A stretch of DNA of 42,337 nucleotides from Acidobacteriota bacterium (GTDB lineage: Bacteria > Acidobacteriota > Vicinamibacteria > Fen-336), in the NCBI GenBank assembly GCA_022340585.1, contig JAJDNS010000220.1, positions 1 through 42,337 of the forward strand. Reading direction: 5' to 3'. Shown piece after piece: positions 1 through 7,148 of this stretch. Below the pieces are notes generated by a model that saw only the letters and a program-made list of their open reading frames with translations, was not told the DNA's origin and made no database searches. Position 1 is the first letter of the stretch. Each line of letters starts with the position of its first letter. The translations under genes were made by a program, and so were the position numbers.

Positions 1-170
1 CGGAAGCGCCTCCGCGCCGCCTCGTCGGTCAGGGCCCCCTCCGGCAGCACCTTCAGCGCGACGTCCCGCCCCAGCTTCGTGTCCCGGGCGCGGTAGACCT
101 CCCCCATGCCCCCGGCGCCGAGGGGAGAGACGACCTCGTAGGGTCCGAGCCTGGCTCCGGCCGAGAGCAC
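1..170 (-). CDS. Ser/Thr protein kinase, N-terminal part (runs off window)
   Basis: Only the first 56 codons are in the window. They read as the start of a Hanks-type (PknB-like) kinase: a short lead, GPYEVVSPLGAGGMGEVYRA with the glycine-rich ATP loop (GAGGMGEV), then VALKVLPE with the invariant lysine of subdomain II. The start is GTG at 170-168, chosen because GAGGAGG lies 5 nt upstream. A TACAAT hexamer at 211-206 could be its -10 box, but no good -35 is visible. Kinases with this opening are typically soluble at the N-terminus and have a C-terminal sensor region, which cannot be seen here. The first 21 codons are repeated exactly at 1479-1541. Confidence 0.9.
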   Translation of the reverse strand, partial: MLSAGARLGPYEVVSPLGAGGMGEVYRARDTKLGRDVALKVLPEGALTDEAARRRF

Positions 171-171
171 G
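109..171. repeat. 63-bp direct repeat, copy A (kinase 5' end)
   Basis: These 63 bases are identical to 1479-1541, in the same orientation. They cover codons 1-21 of the kinase plus one upstream base. Beyond base 171 the two copies can still be aligned without gaps to about 222/1592, with many substitutions (for example both retain CTGGAA and GCCCGA). The homology therefore includes the upstream region. Confidence 0.85.
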
Positions 172-289
172 GTCCTCCTCGCGAGTTCTGGAAAAAGCTG
201 GGCTGATTGTAGCCCGACGTGCGGTCTCGAGCTGCGCGGATCGGCGAAGAAGTGCTCGGAAGACCGCCTCTCCTGGCAGGGGCGGGTGC

Positions 290-295
290 TACAGT
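290..295 (+). promoter_or_regulatory. -10-like box, probable leaderless start for the 302 gene
   Basis: TACAGT lies 6 nt before the GTG at 302, and no Shine-Dalgarno sequence precedes that GTG. With the usual 6-8 nt between -10 and transcription start, the mRNA would begin at or next to the start codon. No convincing -35 box is present. Confidence 0.4.
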
Positions 296-301
296 AGCCT
301 C

Positions 302-613
302 GTGAATGCCAGGGATTCGAGAGAAGAGTCCGTCGGGAGACGCCTCCCGTACGTCTGGGACTACGACATCGACGGGGATCAGTTCCGAGCCCTTCTCGAA
401 GGCCGAGAGACGATCGGCCGTCTGGACCGGGACTGGGCGGTCGCTCGGCTGCTTGAGCATGCCTCGTGGAGGGAGATCCGGCGGCTCATGAGCCTGGGCG
501 ACCTGGTCCGGGGCTGGTCTGGCTGGCGGGAGCGTGTCCGCTCACCGAGCCGTCGCCGCGGCTTCGATTTCCTTGTCGAGTGGCTTCCCCGGCACCATCC
601 CGAGCTCCTCTAG
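302..613 (+). CDS. DUF6922-like protein preceding a nucleotidyltransferase toxin-type gene
   Basis: A 103-aa soluble protein starting at GTG. The core has YVWDYDIDGDQFRALL near residues 17-32, then a helical part (DRDWAVARLLEHA, EIRRLMSLGDLV) and a C-terminal GFDFLVEWLPRHHPELL. From memory, this layout is that of the small helical proteins that pair with AbiEii/AbiGii-type nucleotidyltransferases; I believe Pfam lists them as DUF6922. The gene ends 10 bp before the nucleotidyltransferase ORF, so the two look like a toxin-antitoxin-style pair in which this would be the first, antitoxin-like partner. The role is inferred from position and gene order. The partner carries a premature stop, so this protein may now be orphaned. 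Confidence 0.65.
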   Translation: MNARDSREESVGRRLPYVWDYDIDGDQFRALLEGRETIGRLDRDWAVARLLEHASWREIRRLMSLGDLVRGWSGWRERVRSPSRRRGFDFLVEWLPRHHPELL

Positions 614-623
614 CTGCAAAGCC

Positions 624-1298
624 ATGGAGCGCGAAGACTACTTCACCAGGCTCTACCCCCCGCAGGACGCGGTCCTCGAGGCGTTCAGCAAGGTCGAGAC
701 CGAGTTCTATCTGACCGGAGGCACCGCGGCCTAGCGTGGCTATCTCAACCACCGGTTCTCGGACGACCTCGATCTCTTCGTGAACGACGATTCCCGCTTC
801 GGCCTGTGGGCCGATCGACTGGTCAACTCGGTGACCGAGCATCCGGGGTGGGACGTGGCCGTCTCCCTGCGGGACTCACGCTTCGTTCGCTTCTCCGTCA
901 TCGCCCCGGATGTGACGCTCAAGATCGAGCTCGTCGACGACGTCCCTTCCCGAGTGGGCTCCGTTTCCGTTCATCCCGTCCTGGGCCGACTGGACACCCC
1001 CGAAAACATCCTCGCGAACAAGCTGACCGCCCTGGCGGACCGACAGGAGCCGAAGGACCTGGCCGACGTGTGGGGCTTCTGTGTGCGTCTCGGTCTGCCC
1101 ATCGCCGACGCCCTCGAAGGGGCCCACGGAAAGGCTGCGGGTCTGTTCCCCGTCGATCTCGCGCGCCCCCTCCTCTCGGCCACGTCGTCGGACTGGGAGC
1201 TCGTGAGGTGGATTGAGGCGCCACCCGCTGAAGAGTTCCTGGCCGACGTGCGGCGTCTGGGCGAGGAGCTGCTGCTGCTCGATCCCCGGGAGCGCTAG
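624..1298 (+). pseudogene. AbiEii/AbiGii-type nucleotidyltransferase interrupted by an in-frame TAG
   Basis: From ATG 624 the frame reads 36 codons ending LTGGTAA, meets TAG at 732-734, and continues in the same frame as RGYLNHRFSDDLDLFVNDD down to TGA at 1296-1298. The joined product of about 224 residues has the family signature GG(T)...DLDLF, in which the Asp pair binds metal for nucleotidyl transfer. A later segment (NILANKLTALADRQEPKDLADV) matches the conserved K..AL..R..PKDLxDL region. The stop falls between the GG and DxD motifs, where family members commonly have a Ser or Leu codon. One base change from TCG would explain it. A restart at GTG 780 would lack the whole active site. I call it a pseudogene, though stop read-through or a sequencing error is possible. 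Codon use beyond the stop is still normal, so inactivation would be recent. Confidence 0.75.
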
Positions 1299-1372
1299 CG
1301 CCGGCCGCCTCGCGTTGGCGAGCAGCTGCCGTTGGGCCTTGGCCCTCGGGCGGCGGCTTCTCGGGCCTTGGC

Positions 1373-1441
1373 GGGAACAGGCGGTCATCCTGGGGAACAG
1401 AGCCCCCCTTCCAGGGAACAGACGGTCGATTCAGGGAACGG
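1373..1441. repeat. Four-copy GGGAACAG repeat, spaced 20-21 bp; possible IS21-type end
   Basis: GGGAACAG occurs at 1373, 1393 and 1414, and GGGAACGG at 1434, giving spacings of 20, 21 and 20 bp. Units 1 and 3 are also alike beyond the core (GGGAACAG, one or two bases, then GGTC). Multiple terminal repeats of about 20 bp are a known feature of IS21-family ends, so a solo vestigial end is one reading. No istA/istB genes are nearby. Confidence 0.45.
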
Positions 1442-1478
1442 GTGCGGCACCCGGGATCGACAGCAGGCTGGACCCGCA

Positions 1479-1541
1479 CCCCCGGCGCCGAGGGGAGAGA
1501 CGACCTCGTAGGGTCCGAGCCTGGCTCCGGCCGAGAGCACG
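1479..1541 (-). pseudogene. Duplicated 5' fragment of the Ser/Thr kinase gene
   Basis: This is copy B of the 63-bp repeat. On the minus strand it reads GTG then LSAGARLGPYEVVSPLGAG, the same 21 codons as the kinase at 170, and then runs into unrelated sequence (GTGCGGGTCC). The Shine-Dalgarno sequence of copy A is not conserved here. It is a gene fragment, either from a lost paralogous kinase or from a local duplication, and is not expected to make a functional protein. Confidence 0.75.
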
Positions 1542-1604
1542 AATCACCTGCCAGCTGCTGGAAGAGGCCGGACCGATCATGGCCCGAGGGGCGCCGTCTC
1601 CCCT

Positions 1605-2543
1605 TCACGCCTCCAGGTTGCCCCCGAAGAAGGGCAGGAGCGACGACTCGCGGCCGGCCGCGGCGATGCGCTCGAGGGCATCGAGCTGGACCCGGGCGAT
1701 CTGGGCCAGGTAGGCCAGGGCCACGTCGGAGTTGTCCTCGAAGAGGTCGAAGAGGATCTCGGCGTTGCCGCTCAGGGCCACCACCGGGGTTTCGCAGACC
1801 GCGTCGTACCAGCGAGGCACGCCGGCCACCGCCTCCAGGCCCCCGAGGGGATAGCCCGGTCCCGGCTGGAGGCCGAAGCCCTCGATAGGGGACGAGCACG
1901 CCACCCGTCCCTCCACCAGCATCTGCACCTGACGTCCAGGCTCGCCCCGGCGGAAGAGCACGGTGCCCGGCTCGAACCGCAGCTCCACGAGGCCGCGGGA
2001 GAGGTCGGCGAGGGCGGAGGCGCTCGCCCGGATGAACGGGAGGCCCTCCCGCAGGAAGAGCATCCGCTGCACGAGGTCGAGGGGGCTCTTGAAGCCCGGG
2101 GCCCTCATCGGCACCTGGGCGGCCAGGCACTCGCGCGGGGCCTCGTGCCAGAGGTCGATCAGCCCCCGTGAGGTCTCCCGCAGGACGTGCTGCAGCACCC
2201 GGAAGCGGTCCTCGAGGATCTCGTCCAGCATGTCGCCGTCGAGCTCGAGCGCGACCACGTCGGTCTCGGCCACGGCGTCGATCCCGTTCGGGTCGCGAGC
2301 GAGGTAGCCGAGGCCCCCCACCCCGGCTCCCGGGGTGGCGTGCCCGAGGACCTGGTCCCCGCGCTGGAGGTGAACCCGCCCCTCGACCACGATGTGGACC
2401 GCGGCGATCGGCTCGCCCTGCCGGAGGAGCCGGTCTCCCGTCTCGAAGACCCGGGTCCGGGCCTGCTCCGCCACCAGGCCCAGGTCCTCCGGGCCGAGAG
2501 TGCCGATGACGGGCAGCGTCCGCAGGTGGAGCAGCCGCTCCAT
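1605..2543 (-). CDS. Protein with two cyclic-nucleotide-binding domains
   Basis: A 312-aa soluble protein with two CAP-type (cNMP_binding) beta-roll domains. The first is at about residues 5-125 (RVFETGDRLLRQGEPIAAVHIVVEGRVHL) and the second at about 175-295 (LRFEPGTVLFRRGEPGRQVQMLVEGRVA). No helix-turn-helix or enzyme domain follows, so it looks like a regulatory subunit. The start is ATG 2543, 19 bp after the stop of the HEAT-repeat transporter gene; an in-frame GTG at 2552 is an alternative. The phosphate-binding Arg of true cAMP receptors is not clearly present in either domain, so the ligand is unknown. As I recall, related translocase-HEAT proteins carry cNMP domains in one chain. The gene pair therefore probably encodes one regulated membrane complex. 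Confidence 0.8.
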   Translation of the reverse strand: MERLLHLRTLPVIGTLGPEDLGLVAEQARTRVFETGDRLLRQGEPIAAVHIVVEGRVHLQRGDQVLGHATPGAGVGGLGYLARDPNGIDAVAETDVVALELDGDMLDEILEDRFRVLQHVLRETSRGLIDLWHEAPRECLAAQVPMRAPGFKSPLDLVQRMLFLREGLPFIRASASALADLSRGLVELRFEPGTVLFRRGEPGRQVQMLVEGRVACSSPIEGFGLQPGPGYPLGGLEAVAGVPRWYDAVCETPVVALSGNAEILFDLFEDNSDVALAYLAQIARVQLDALERIAAAGRESSLLPFFGGNLEA

Positions 2544-2562
2544 GCGGCTCACTCGTCGGCTA

Positions 2563-5283
2563 TCAGCCCGCACCGCCGCTCTCCCCCAGCACCCCCAGGG
2601 TGCGCTCGAACATCTGCCCCACGAAGAGCGACGTCTCCTGCGAGCGCAGCTCCTCGATGCGCCCGCGCAGTCCCCGAAGGCCCAGCTCGCCCACGTGGAA
2701 GACGGCCAGGCTCCTGAGGATCTCACCCGGCTGCTCGACCAGGCGGGTGAGAAGGGTCTCGTAGTCGAGGGGCTCGGGCCGATAGAACGCGGCCGTGGGC
2801 TCGCCACCGAGTAGCCGCGGGTCGCCGTCGACGAGGGCGAGCACCGCGGCCTTCAGGGGGGGACGGAGGACGTTCTCGAGCAGCTCGCGGCTGCTCGCGC
2901 GCACCCGGCGGTCGGGGCTCCTCAGCCCCCGGTAGATCCTCCGGAAGTCCTCCTCGCGGTGGAGCAGGCCGAGCAGGCGAAAGAGCCGCTCCTCGGCGTT
3001 GTCGGTCTTGTCCCGAAGCAGGGCCGCCACCATCTGGTGACCGGGCGTCCGACGGACCGGGTCCGCTTCCGCACCCCCCGCGAGAATCGAGTGCCAGTGG
3101 GCAAGGCGGCCCAGCGTCTCCAGCGTCCGTCCCGCCGCTTCCGAGAGGACGCCCTCATCCAGGCCGACCCCGGGGTGCCGGGCAGCGACGCGGCCCAGCG
3201 CCCGGAGCATCCGGAAGCGCACCATGCCGTCCTGCTCCTCGAGGAGGTGACGCTGCAGCACCGCCACCGAGCTCGTCGCCGGAAACCCCGCGATCGCCCG
3301 CGGGATGTGGCGCCGCAGCTCCTGGGGCAACGTCCGATCCTCGAGGGCCCGCTCGAGGAACTCCAGCCCCGTCGACCCGAACTCCCGGAAGGCACGACGG
3401 GCGGTGTCGCGTACGGCCTCCCGACGCAGCTGCTCGAGAAGCGTGGGGAGAAACGACTCCTCGCGAAGCTCGGCAATCGAGCCCGCCACCGCGACCTGCA
3501 CGGTGTCGTCGTCCTCCGTGGCCAGAGCCTCGAGAACAGGGAGGAACGCGGGCACGGGTCGTCGCTGGATCACCCGCGCCAGGGCCCGCCGCGCCTCCGG
3601 GGACCTCTCGCCCAGGATGACCTCCAGCAGCGGCCTCGGGTCGGTCTCCGCGTCGGCCACGGCCAGGAAGCCGGCCAGGGCCGTCGCCCTCACCAGGGGA
3701 CTCGTGTCTCCCAGGGCCTCCCGCATCCGATCCTCGTCCGGGTCCACTGCCGTCCGCGCCCGCAGCGCCGCGGCCCGCACCTCGGGGTCGGCGTGGTCCA
3801 GCAGACGGTCGGCGACGGGCATGAAGTCGCGGCGGCCCGCGTCCTCGAAGAGCTCGAGGGCGCGGAGCACGACCGCCGGGGTCGGGTGGTACAGGATCAG
3901 GGCGGGCACGAGATGGGTCCGGTCCTCGGCGTGAAGAAGATCGAGGGCGGCCACGACCTCGTCGTCGTCGCGGCTGTTCAGGGAGGCGAAGAGGGTCTCG
4001 AGCGAGACGAGGTCCAGGTCGGGCAGCCCCCCCCGGGCCTCGATGATCCCTTCCCGCAGCGCGCGCCGGAACATCTCCACGTAGTGCGGCCGGAGCTCGG
4101 CGATGGCGGCGATCCAGGCCACGCAGAGCACCACCACCGCGACCGCCAGGATCGTGTCGCCGCGCCCGAGAACCAGCTGAGACAGGATGAAGACCGAGGC
4201 CACCGCCTGTCCCCCCCTCTGTCCGATGACGTCGATGGCCGGCTTGATCCGCGCGCGCAGGTAGTCCGGGATGGGCAGGAACAGCAGCTCGGTGCTGGTG
4301 CGGTTGAGCGAGGGACGCAGCGCGCCGTCCGCCCCCTTCATGAGCAGGGCGGCGACGAGACCACCCCCGACCACGATGCCGCTCGCCCCGGCCAGGACGA
4401 GCAGGGGCAGGGCCCACAGCGCGCGGTGCACGTCGAAGACACGGAGGATCCAGCCCATCAGGGCGACCTGCACGACGAGGGCGGCGACGCTCAGCAGGCC
4501 GTAGAACGTGGCGAAGAAGGGGGCCAGGTCGTCCGGGGCCACGTGCCGCGCAACCTCGCTCTTGAACACGTAGTCACCCAGGGTGACCGCGACCGACGAG
4601 ACGAGGACCACTCCGGCCAGACGCGTGACGTAGGGCTCACGCTGGAAGAAGCCCCGGATGTCCCCCAGGCGCCAGCGGCCCGCGGCCGCCGCGTCGACCT
4701 CCCCGCGGACCTGGCGGCCGAGAGCCGAGGCCAGCCCCGCGGTCACCGCCATCAGCCCCGCCCCGAGGGCGATGAGGGCCTGGGGGGGAAGCGAGGTCGT
4801 GGCCAGGCGTGCGATGCCGGCGCCGAGGGCCGCCCCGGCGAGGCTGCCGGTGCCGACCGCACGATAGAGGCGCTTCGCCTGGGTGATGGTGTAGACGTCG
4901 CTGAGGAGCACCCAGAACTGCACGCCGGCGAGGGTGGCGATGGCGCCCGCCCAGACGTAGAAGGCACGGATCAGCCACGGGTTGCCCGCGGGTTGGAGCA
5001 GGAAGAAGGCCAGCGTGACCGCCGAGCCAAGGGCCAGGGTCACCGCGAGCCGCAGCGGCCGCGGGATTCCGAGGCCCTTGCCCGGCAGCTCGGCGAGGGC
5101 CACCGCGACTCCGGCCATGACGAGGTAGACCCACGGCAGCTCCTCGGGCGGCAGGCGTGCCAGGAAGAGCGCGTCGCGGGCGGTCTCGAGGAGCGCATAG
5201 GAGGCCAGGATCCCCAGCAGGGTCACGAAGGCGAGAAGGACACCCCGCCGCTCTTCGGGTCTGACGCTGCTCTGGCCGGACAC
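2563..5283 (-). CDS. Nucleotide-translocase/MFS-like membrane protein fused to HEAT repeats
   Basis: About 906 residues. The first ~400 form a 10-12 helix membrane domain (ASYALLETARDALFLARL, FWVLLSDVYTITQAKRLY, SELLFLPIP-like TELLFLPIPDYLRARIKPAID) resembling the bacterial ADP/ATP (Npt/Tlc) translocases and MFS relatives. From about residue 430 to the end it is a run of HEAT-like helical repeats (DHADPEVRAAALRAR, GDTSPLVRATALAGFL, SPDRRVRASSRELLENV). I chose GTG 5283 because TATATT sits 8 nt upstream, leaving a leaderless start; a GTG at 5310 in the same frame is the longest possible start. A two-domain cNMP-binding protein follows 19 bp after the stop. The substrate is not shown by the sequence. 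Energy-parasite-type ATP/ADP exchange should not be assumed in a free-living organism. Confidence 0.75.
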   Translation of the reverse strand: MSGQSSVRPEERRGVLLAFVTLLGILASYALLETARDALFLARLPPEELPWVYLVMAGVAVALAELPGKGLGIPRPLRLAVTLALGSAVTLAFFLLQPAGNPWLIRAFYVWAGAIATLAGVQFWVLLSDVYTITQAKRLYRAVGTGSLAGAALGAGIARLATTSLPPQALIALGAGLMAVTAGLASALGRQVRGEVDAAAAGRWRLGDIRGFFQREPYVTRLAGVVLVSSVAVTLGDYVFKSEVARHVAPDDLAPFFATFYGLLSVAALVVQVALMGWILRVFDVHRALWALPLLVLAGASGIVVGGGLVAALLMKGADGALRPSLNRTSTELLFLPIPDYLRARIKPAIDVIGQRGGQAVASVFILSQLVLGRGDTILAVAVVVLCVAWIAAIAELRPHYVEMFRRALREGIIEARGGLPDLDLVSLETLFASLNSRDDDEVVAALDLLHAEDRTHLVPALILYHPTPAVVLRALELFEDAGRRDFMPVADRLLDHADPEVRAAALRARTAVDPDEDRMREALGDTSPLVRATALAGFLAVADAETDPRPLLEVILGERSPEARRALARVIQRRPVPAFLPVLEALATEDDDTVQVAVAGSIAELREESFLPTLLEQLRREAVRDTARRAFREFGSTGLEFLERALEDRTLPQELRRHIPRAIAGFPATSSVAVLQRHLLEEQDGMVRFRMLRALGRVAARHPGVGLDEGVLSEAAGRTLETLGRLAHWHSILAGGAEADPVRRTPGHQMVAALLRDKTDNAEERLFRLLGLLHREEDFRRIYRGLRSPDRRVRASSRELLENVLRPPLKAAVLALVDGDPRLLGGEPTAAFYRPEPLDYETLLTRLVEQPGEILRSLAVFHVGELGLRGLRGRIEELRSQETSLFVGQMFERTLGVLGESGGAG

Positions 5284-5291
5284 TCCCAACG

Positions 5292-5297
5292 AATATA
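5292..5297 (-). promoter_or_regulatory. -10 box for the HEAT-repeat transporter gene, near leaderless
   Basis: TATATT (minus strand, 5297-5292) lies 8 nt before GTG 5283. It would fall inside the coding region if the longer GTG 5310 start were used, which argues for the shorter start. Confidence 0.45.
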
Positions 5298-5348
5298 CAC
5301 TTGGTGGCACGGGGCGAACGCCTCGACCCCACGGGAAGAGAGGACGGC

Positions 5349-5792
5349 ATGGCGGAGATGCTGAGGCTGGCTCGACTGTACTTCGTCCTCTTGGCGCTGG
5401 TCGCGACCGGACGGTGGCTCATGGGCACCTTCGACGTGCCCTACGAGAACGGCCACCACATCTTCAGCATCGTGATCCTCACGGTCTTCTCGTGCATCTA
5501 CTACGGGGCCTTCACCCGTCGCTGGCTGGACTATCGGCTGATCCAGGCCGTCCTCCTCGGCGTGGTCATGGGGCTGGTCAGCCAGATCCTGATCCTGGTC
5601 CTGACCGCGGTCTCCTACACCCTCGGGCTCGAGACCTACTTCAACCACCACACCGCGCTCAACGCCCCCGAGGCCCTGTCCCTCGGCAGGGCCATGGGGG
5701 TCCGCCTGGGCGGCCTCATCGGCAACTCCATCGGCTCCGGTATCACGGCCGCCCTCGGCTGGGCCCTCGGTGGACTCCTGCCCAAGAAGTGA
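5349..5792 (+). CDS. Small integral membrane protein of unknown function
   Basis: A 147-aa protein with about four hydrophobic segments: residues ~8-23 (YFVLLALVATGRWLMG), ~35-55 (IFSIVILTVFSCIYYGAF), ~63-90 (a long one, VLLGVVMGLVSQILILVL) and ~115-143 (glycine-rich, LIGNSIGSGITAALGWALGG). The ATG at 5349 is preferred over the upstream in-frame GTG at 5301 because AGAGAGGA precedes it and the extra residues are polar and lie in the divergent promoter region. It is divergent from the HEAT-repeat transporter. I recognise no family. The conserved-looking HHIFSI and YFNHHTALN stretches between helices hint at a metal- or haem-interacting site, but that is only a guess. Confidence 0.7.
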   Translation: MAEMLRLARLYFVLLALVATGRWLMGTFDVPYENGHHIFSIVILTVFSCIYYGAFTRRWLDYRLIQAVLLGVVMGLVSQILILVLTAVSYTLGLETYFNHHTALNAPEALSLGRAMGVRLGGLIGNSIGSGITAALGWALGGLLPKK

Positions 5793-5800
5793 GAACTGAA

Positions 5801-5844
5801 CCGCCGGCCTCCGGAAGCGCTCTCTGGTGAGCGCAGGCCGGTGG
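5801..5844. terminator. Nested stem-loop between convergent genes
   Basis: The outer arms CCGCCGGCCT (5801-5810) and AGGCCGGTGG (5835-5844) pair at 9 of 10 positions. Inside them, GCGCTC (5817-5822) and GAGCGC (5829-5834) form a perfect second stem with a TCTGGT loop. It sits exactly between the convergent stops at 5792 and 5847, so it is probably a bidirectional terminator. It has no T-tract. Confidence 0.6.
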
Positions 5845-5846
5845 GG

Positions 5847-7085
5847 CTAGAAGGAGTACCCGACCCTTGCGTTGAAGCGGGTGCCCTCGGCTCCGCGGGC
5901 GACGTCGAAGCGGAAGAGGACGGTGTCCCGGGTGGTGAACCGGACGCCGACCCCGGTGCTCGTGCGGAAGCCGCGGGAGTCGAGCCCGGCGAAGCCGCCG
6001 CTGGCCGCGCCGCCGTCGACGAAGGCCGCCAGCTGCAGCCACCGGAGCGCCTGGAAGCGGTACTCGGCGGAGACCCCGTAGATCGTGTCTCCCGAGAAGC
6101 GGTGTTCGGGGTAGCTGCGGAGCAGCCGGCCGCCCCCCAGCGAGTACTGCAGGTAGTAGGGCACGGGCACTCCGCCCGTCCGCGCGTAGGAGCCGCCGGC
6201 GCGCAGGGCCAGCAGGTGGCGCGTGGAGCCCAGGGGCAGATAGTACCGGGCGTCGAGGGCGACGCGGCGGAAGCCCGGGGTCTCCCCGATCCCGTGGTAG
6301 TCGTCGAGGCGCAGGCTCACGAAGCTGCCTCCCTGCACGTGACGCGGCTGGACCCGCCTGTCCCAGACCAGCTCGGAGGTGACCAGGAGGTAGTCCCGCT
6401 TCCACGCCTGCCCGGGCTCCGCGAGACTGGGGTCGAACACCTTCCCGATGGTGACCGCGTTCTCGTCGGGTGAGACGGCGAGCATCCCCACCCGGCCCTG
6501 CACCGCGAGCCCGGGGGCGAGGCGATAGCCCACGACGGCATCGATGGAGCGCTGGTGCAGAGGGTCGGAGTACCCCCCGAGGTACCGTCCCGCCTCGAGG
6601 CTGAGCTGTCTGACCCGGCCGTAGGCGAAGAATCGGCTCTCCAGGTCGGACGCCGCCACGTACCCGGGCATCCACTCGAAGCCCAGGCGCCGCCGCGGGG
6701 CACGCCCCGCCTCGTGGGGCATCCGCCCCACCCGAAGCTCGAGGAGGCTGTCGCCTCTGATGGACTGCGAGGCGGCTCCGTACAGGCCGAGGGTCCCGTT
6801 TCCCAGCTTCGGGTCGAAGTAGGCGAGGCCCGGAGCCGCCCCACCCCCGGTGGCGAGGCTGGTCACGTACGGATAGAGGCCGACCCGCTTGAACCGGGCC
6901 GAGATGTCCTTGGCCAGCCGCTGGATCCGCTCCGGCTTCGATTCCCCCGGCTCGTCTTCGCTCCCCTGGGCCCGCACCCTTCCCGCGGCGCAGGGAAGGA
7001 AGAGACACAGGGCCAGGCACGTCAGATGGCGCACCGGGGCCGGCACGCACACGCCCTGGGGACGGAACCCGCTCGAAGAAGACAT
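5847..7085 (-). CDS. Omp85/D15-type outer-membrane beta-barrel protein without evident POTRA domains
   Basis: About 412 residues. An N-terminal export signal (VRHLTCLALCLFLPCAAG, cleavage near VRAQ) is followed by ~30 charged residues and then alternating beta-strand sequence. The C-terminal half has the surface-antigen (D15/BamA) layout: LQYSLGGGRLLRSYPEHRFSGDTI resembles the conserved barrel motif, followed by paired strands LQLAAFVDGGAA and STGVGVRFTTRDTVLFRFDVA. It ends RVGYSF with the terminal Phe of a Bam-recognised strand. The region before the barrel is too short for the five POTRA domains of BamA, so it belongs with the short Omp85-like barrels. ATG 7085 is favoured by TAGAGT 7 nt upstream; GTG 7094 and GTG 7034 (directly before the signal peptide) are alternatives. 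Confidence 0.75.
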   Translation of the reverse strand: MSSSSGFRPQGVCVPAPVRHLTCLALCLFLPCAAGRVRAQGSEDEPGESKPERIQRLAKDISARFKRVGLYPYVTSLATGGGAAPGLAYFDPKLGNGTLGLYGAASQSIRGDSLLELRVGRMPHEAGRAPRRRLGFEWMPGYVAASDLESRFFAYGRVRQLSLEAGRYLGGYSDPLHQRSIDAVVGYRLAPGLAVQGRVGMLAVSPDENAVTIGKVFDPSLAEPGQAWKRDYLLVTSELVWDRRVQPRHVQGGSFVSLRLDDYHGIGETPGFRRVALDARYYLPLGSTRHLLALRAGGSYARTGGVPVPYYLQYSLGGGRLLRSYPEHRFSGDTIYGVSAEYRFQALRWLQLAAFVDGGAASGGFAGLDSRGFRTSTGVGVRFTTRDTVLFRFDVARGAEGTRFNARVGYSF

Positions 7086-7092
7086 TACCGGC

Positions 7093-7098
7093 ACTCTA
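7093..7098 (-). promoter_or_regulatory. -10-like box just before the Omp85 gene
   Basis: TAGAGT (minus strand) is separated by 7 nt from ATG 7085, and no Shine-Dalgarno sequence is visible. This fits the leaderless pattern seen at 302, 5283 and 11297. Confidence 0.35.
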
Positions 7099-7101
7099 GC
7101 A

Positions 7102-7119
7102 GAGAGAGACGACTCTCTC
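7102..7119 (-). terminator. Perfect 7-bp hairpin between ADP-ribosylglycohydrolase and Omp85 genes
   Basis: GAGAGAG (7102-7108) and CTCTCTC (7113-7119) pair around an ACGA loop, 30 bp after the stop of the upstream minus-strand gene. It may end that transcript; there is no T-run. Confidence 0.35.
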
Positions 7120-7148
7120 CGCGAGCGTTACCCGGAGGTCACTTCGTT

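Larger units (their letters stand above)
1299..1604. other. Non-coding scar region between AbiEii-like gene and cNMP-binding gene
   Basis: This 306-base gap contains no gene I can support. It holds the four-unit GGGAACAG array (1373-1441) and the duplicated kinase 5' fragment (1479-1541, with degraded homology to about 1592). Together these look like the residue of a rearrangement or lost insertion. Confidence 0.6.

Noticed and set aside
2959..5364. Long plus-strand open frame (801 codons) opposite the HEAT-repeat transporter gene
   Set aside because: Antisense shadow of a high-GC gene: Arg/Gly/His/Gln-rich composition with no domain, while the minus strand encodes clear membrane and HEAT sequence.
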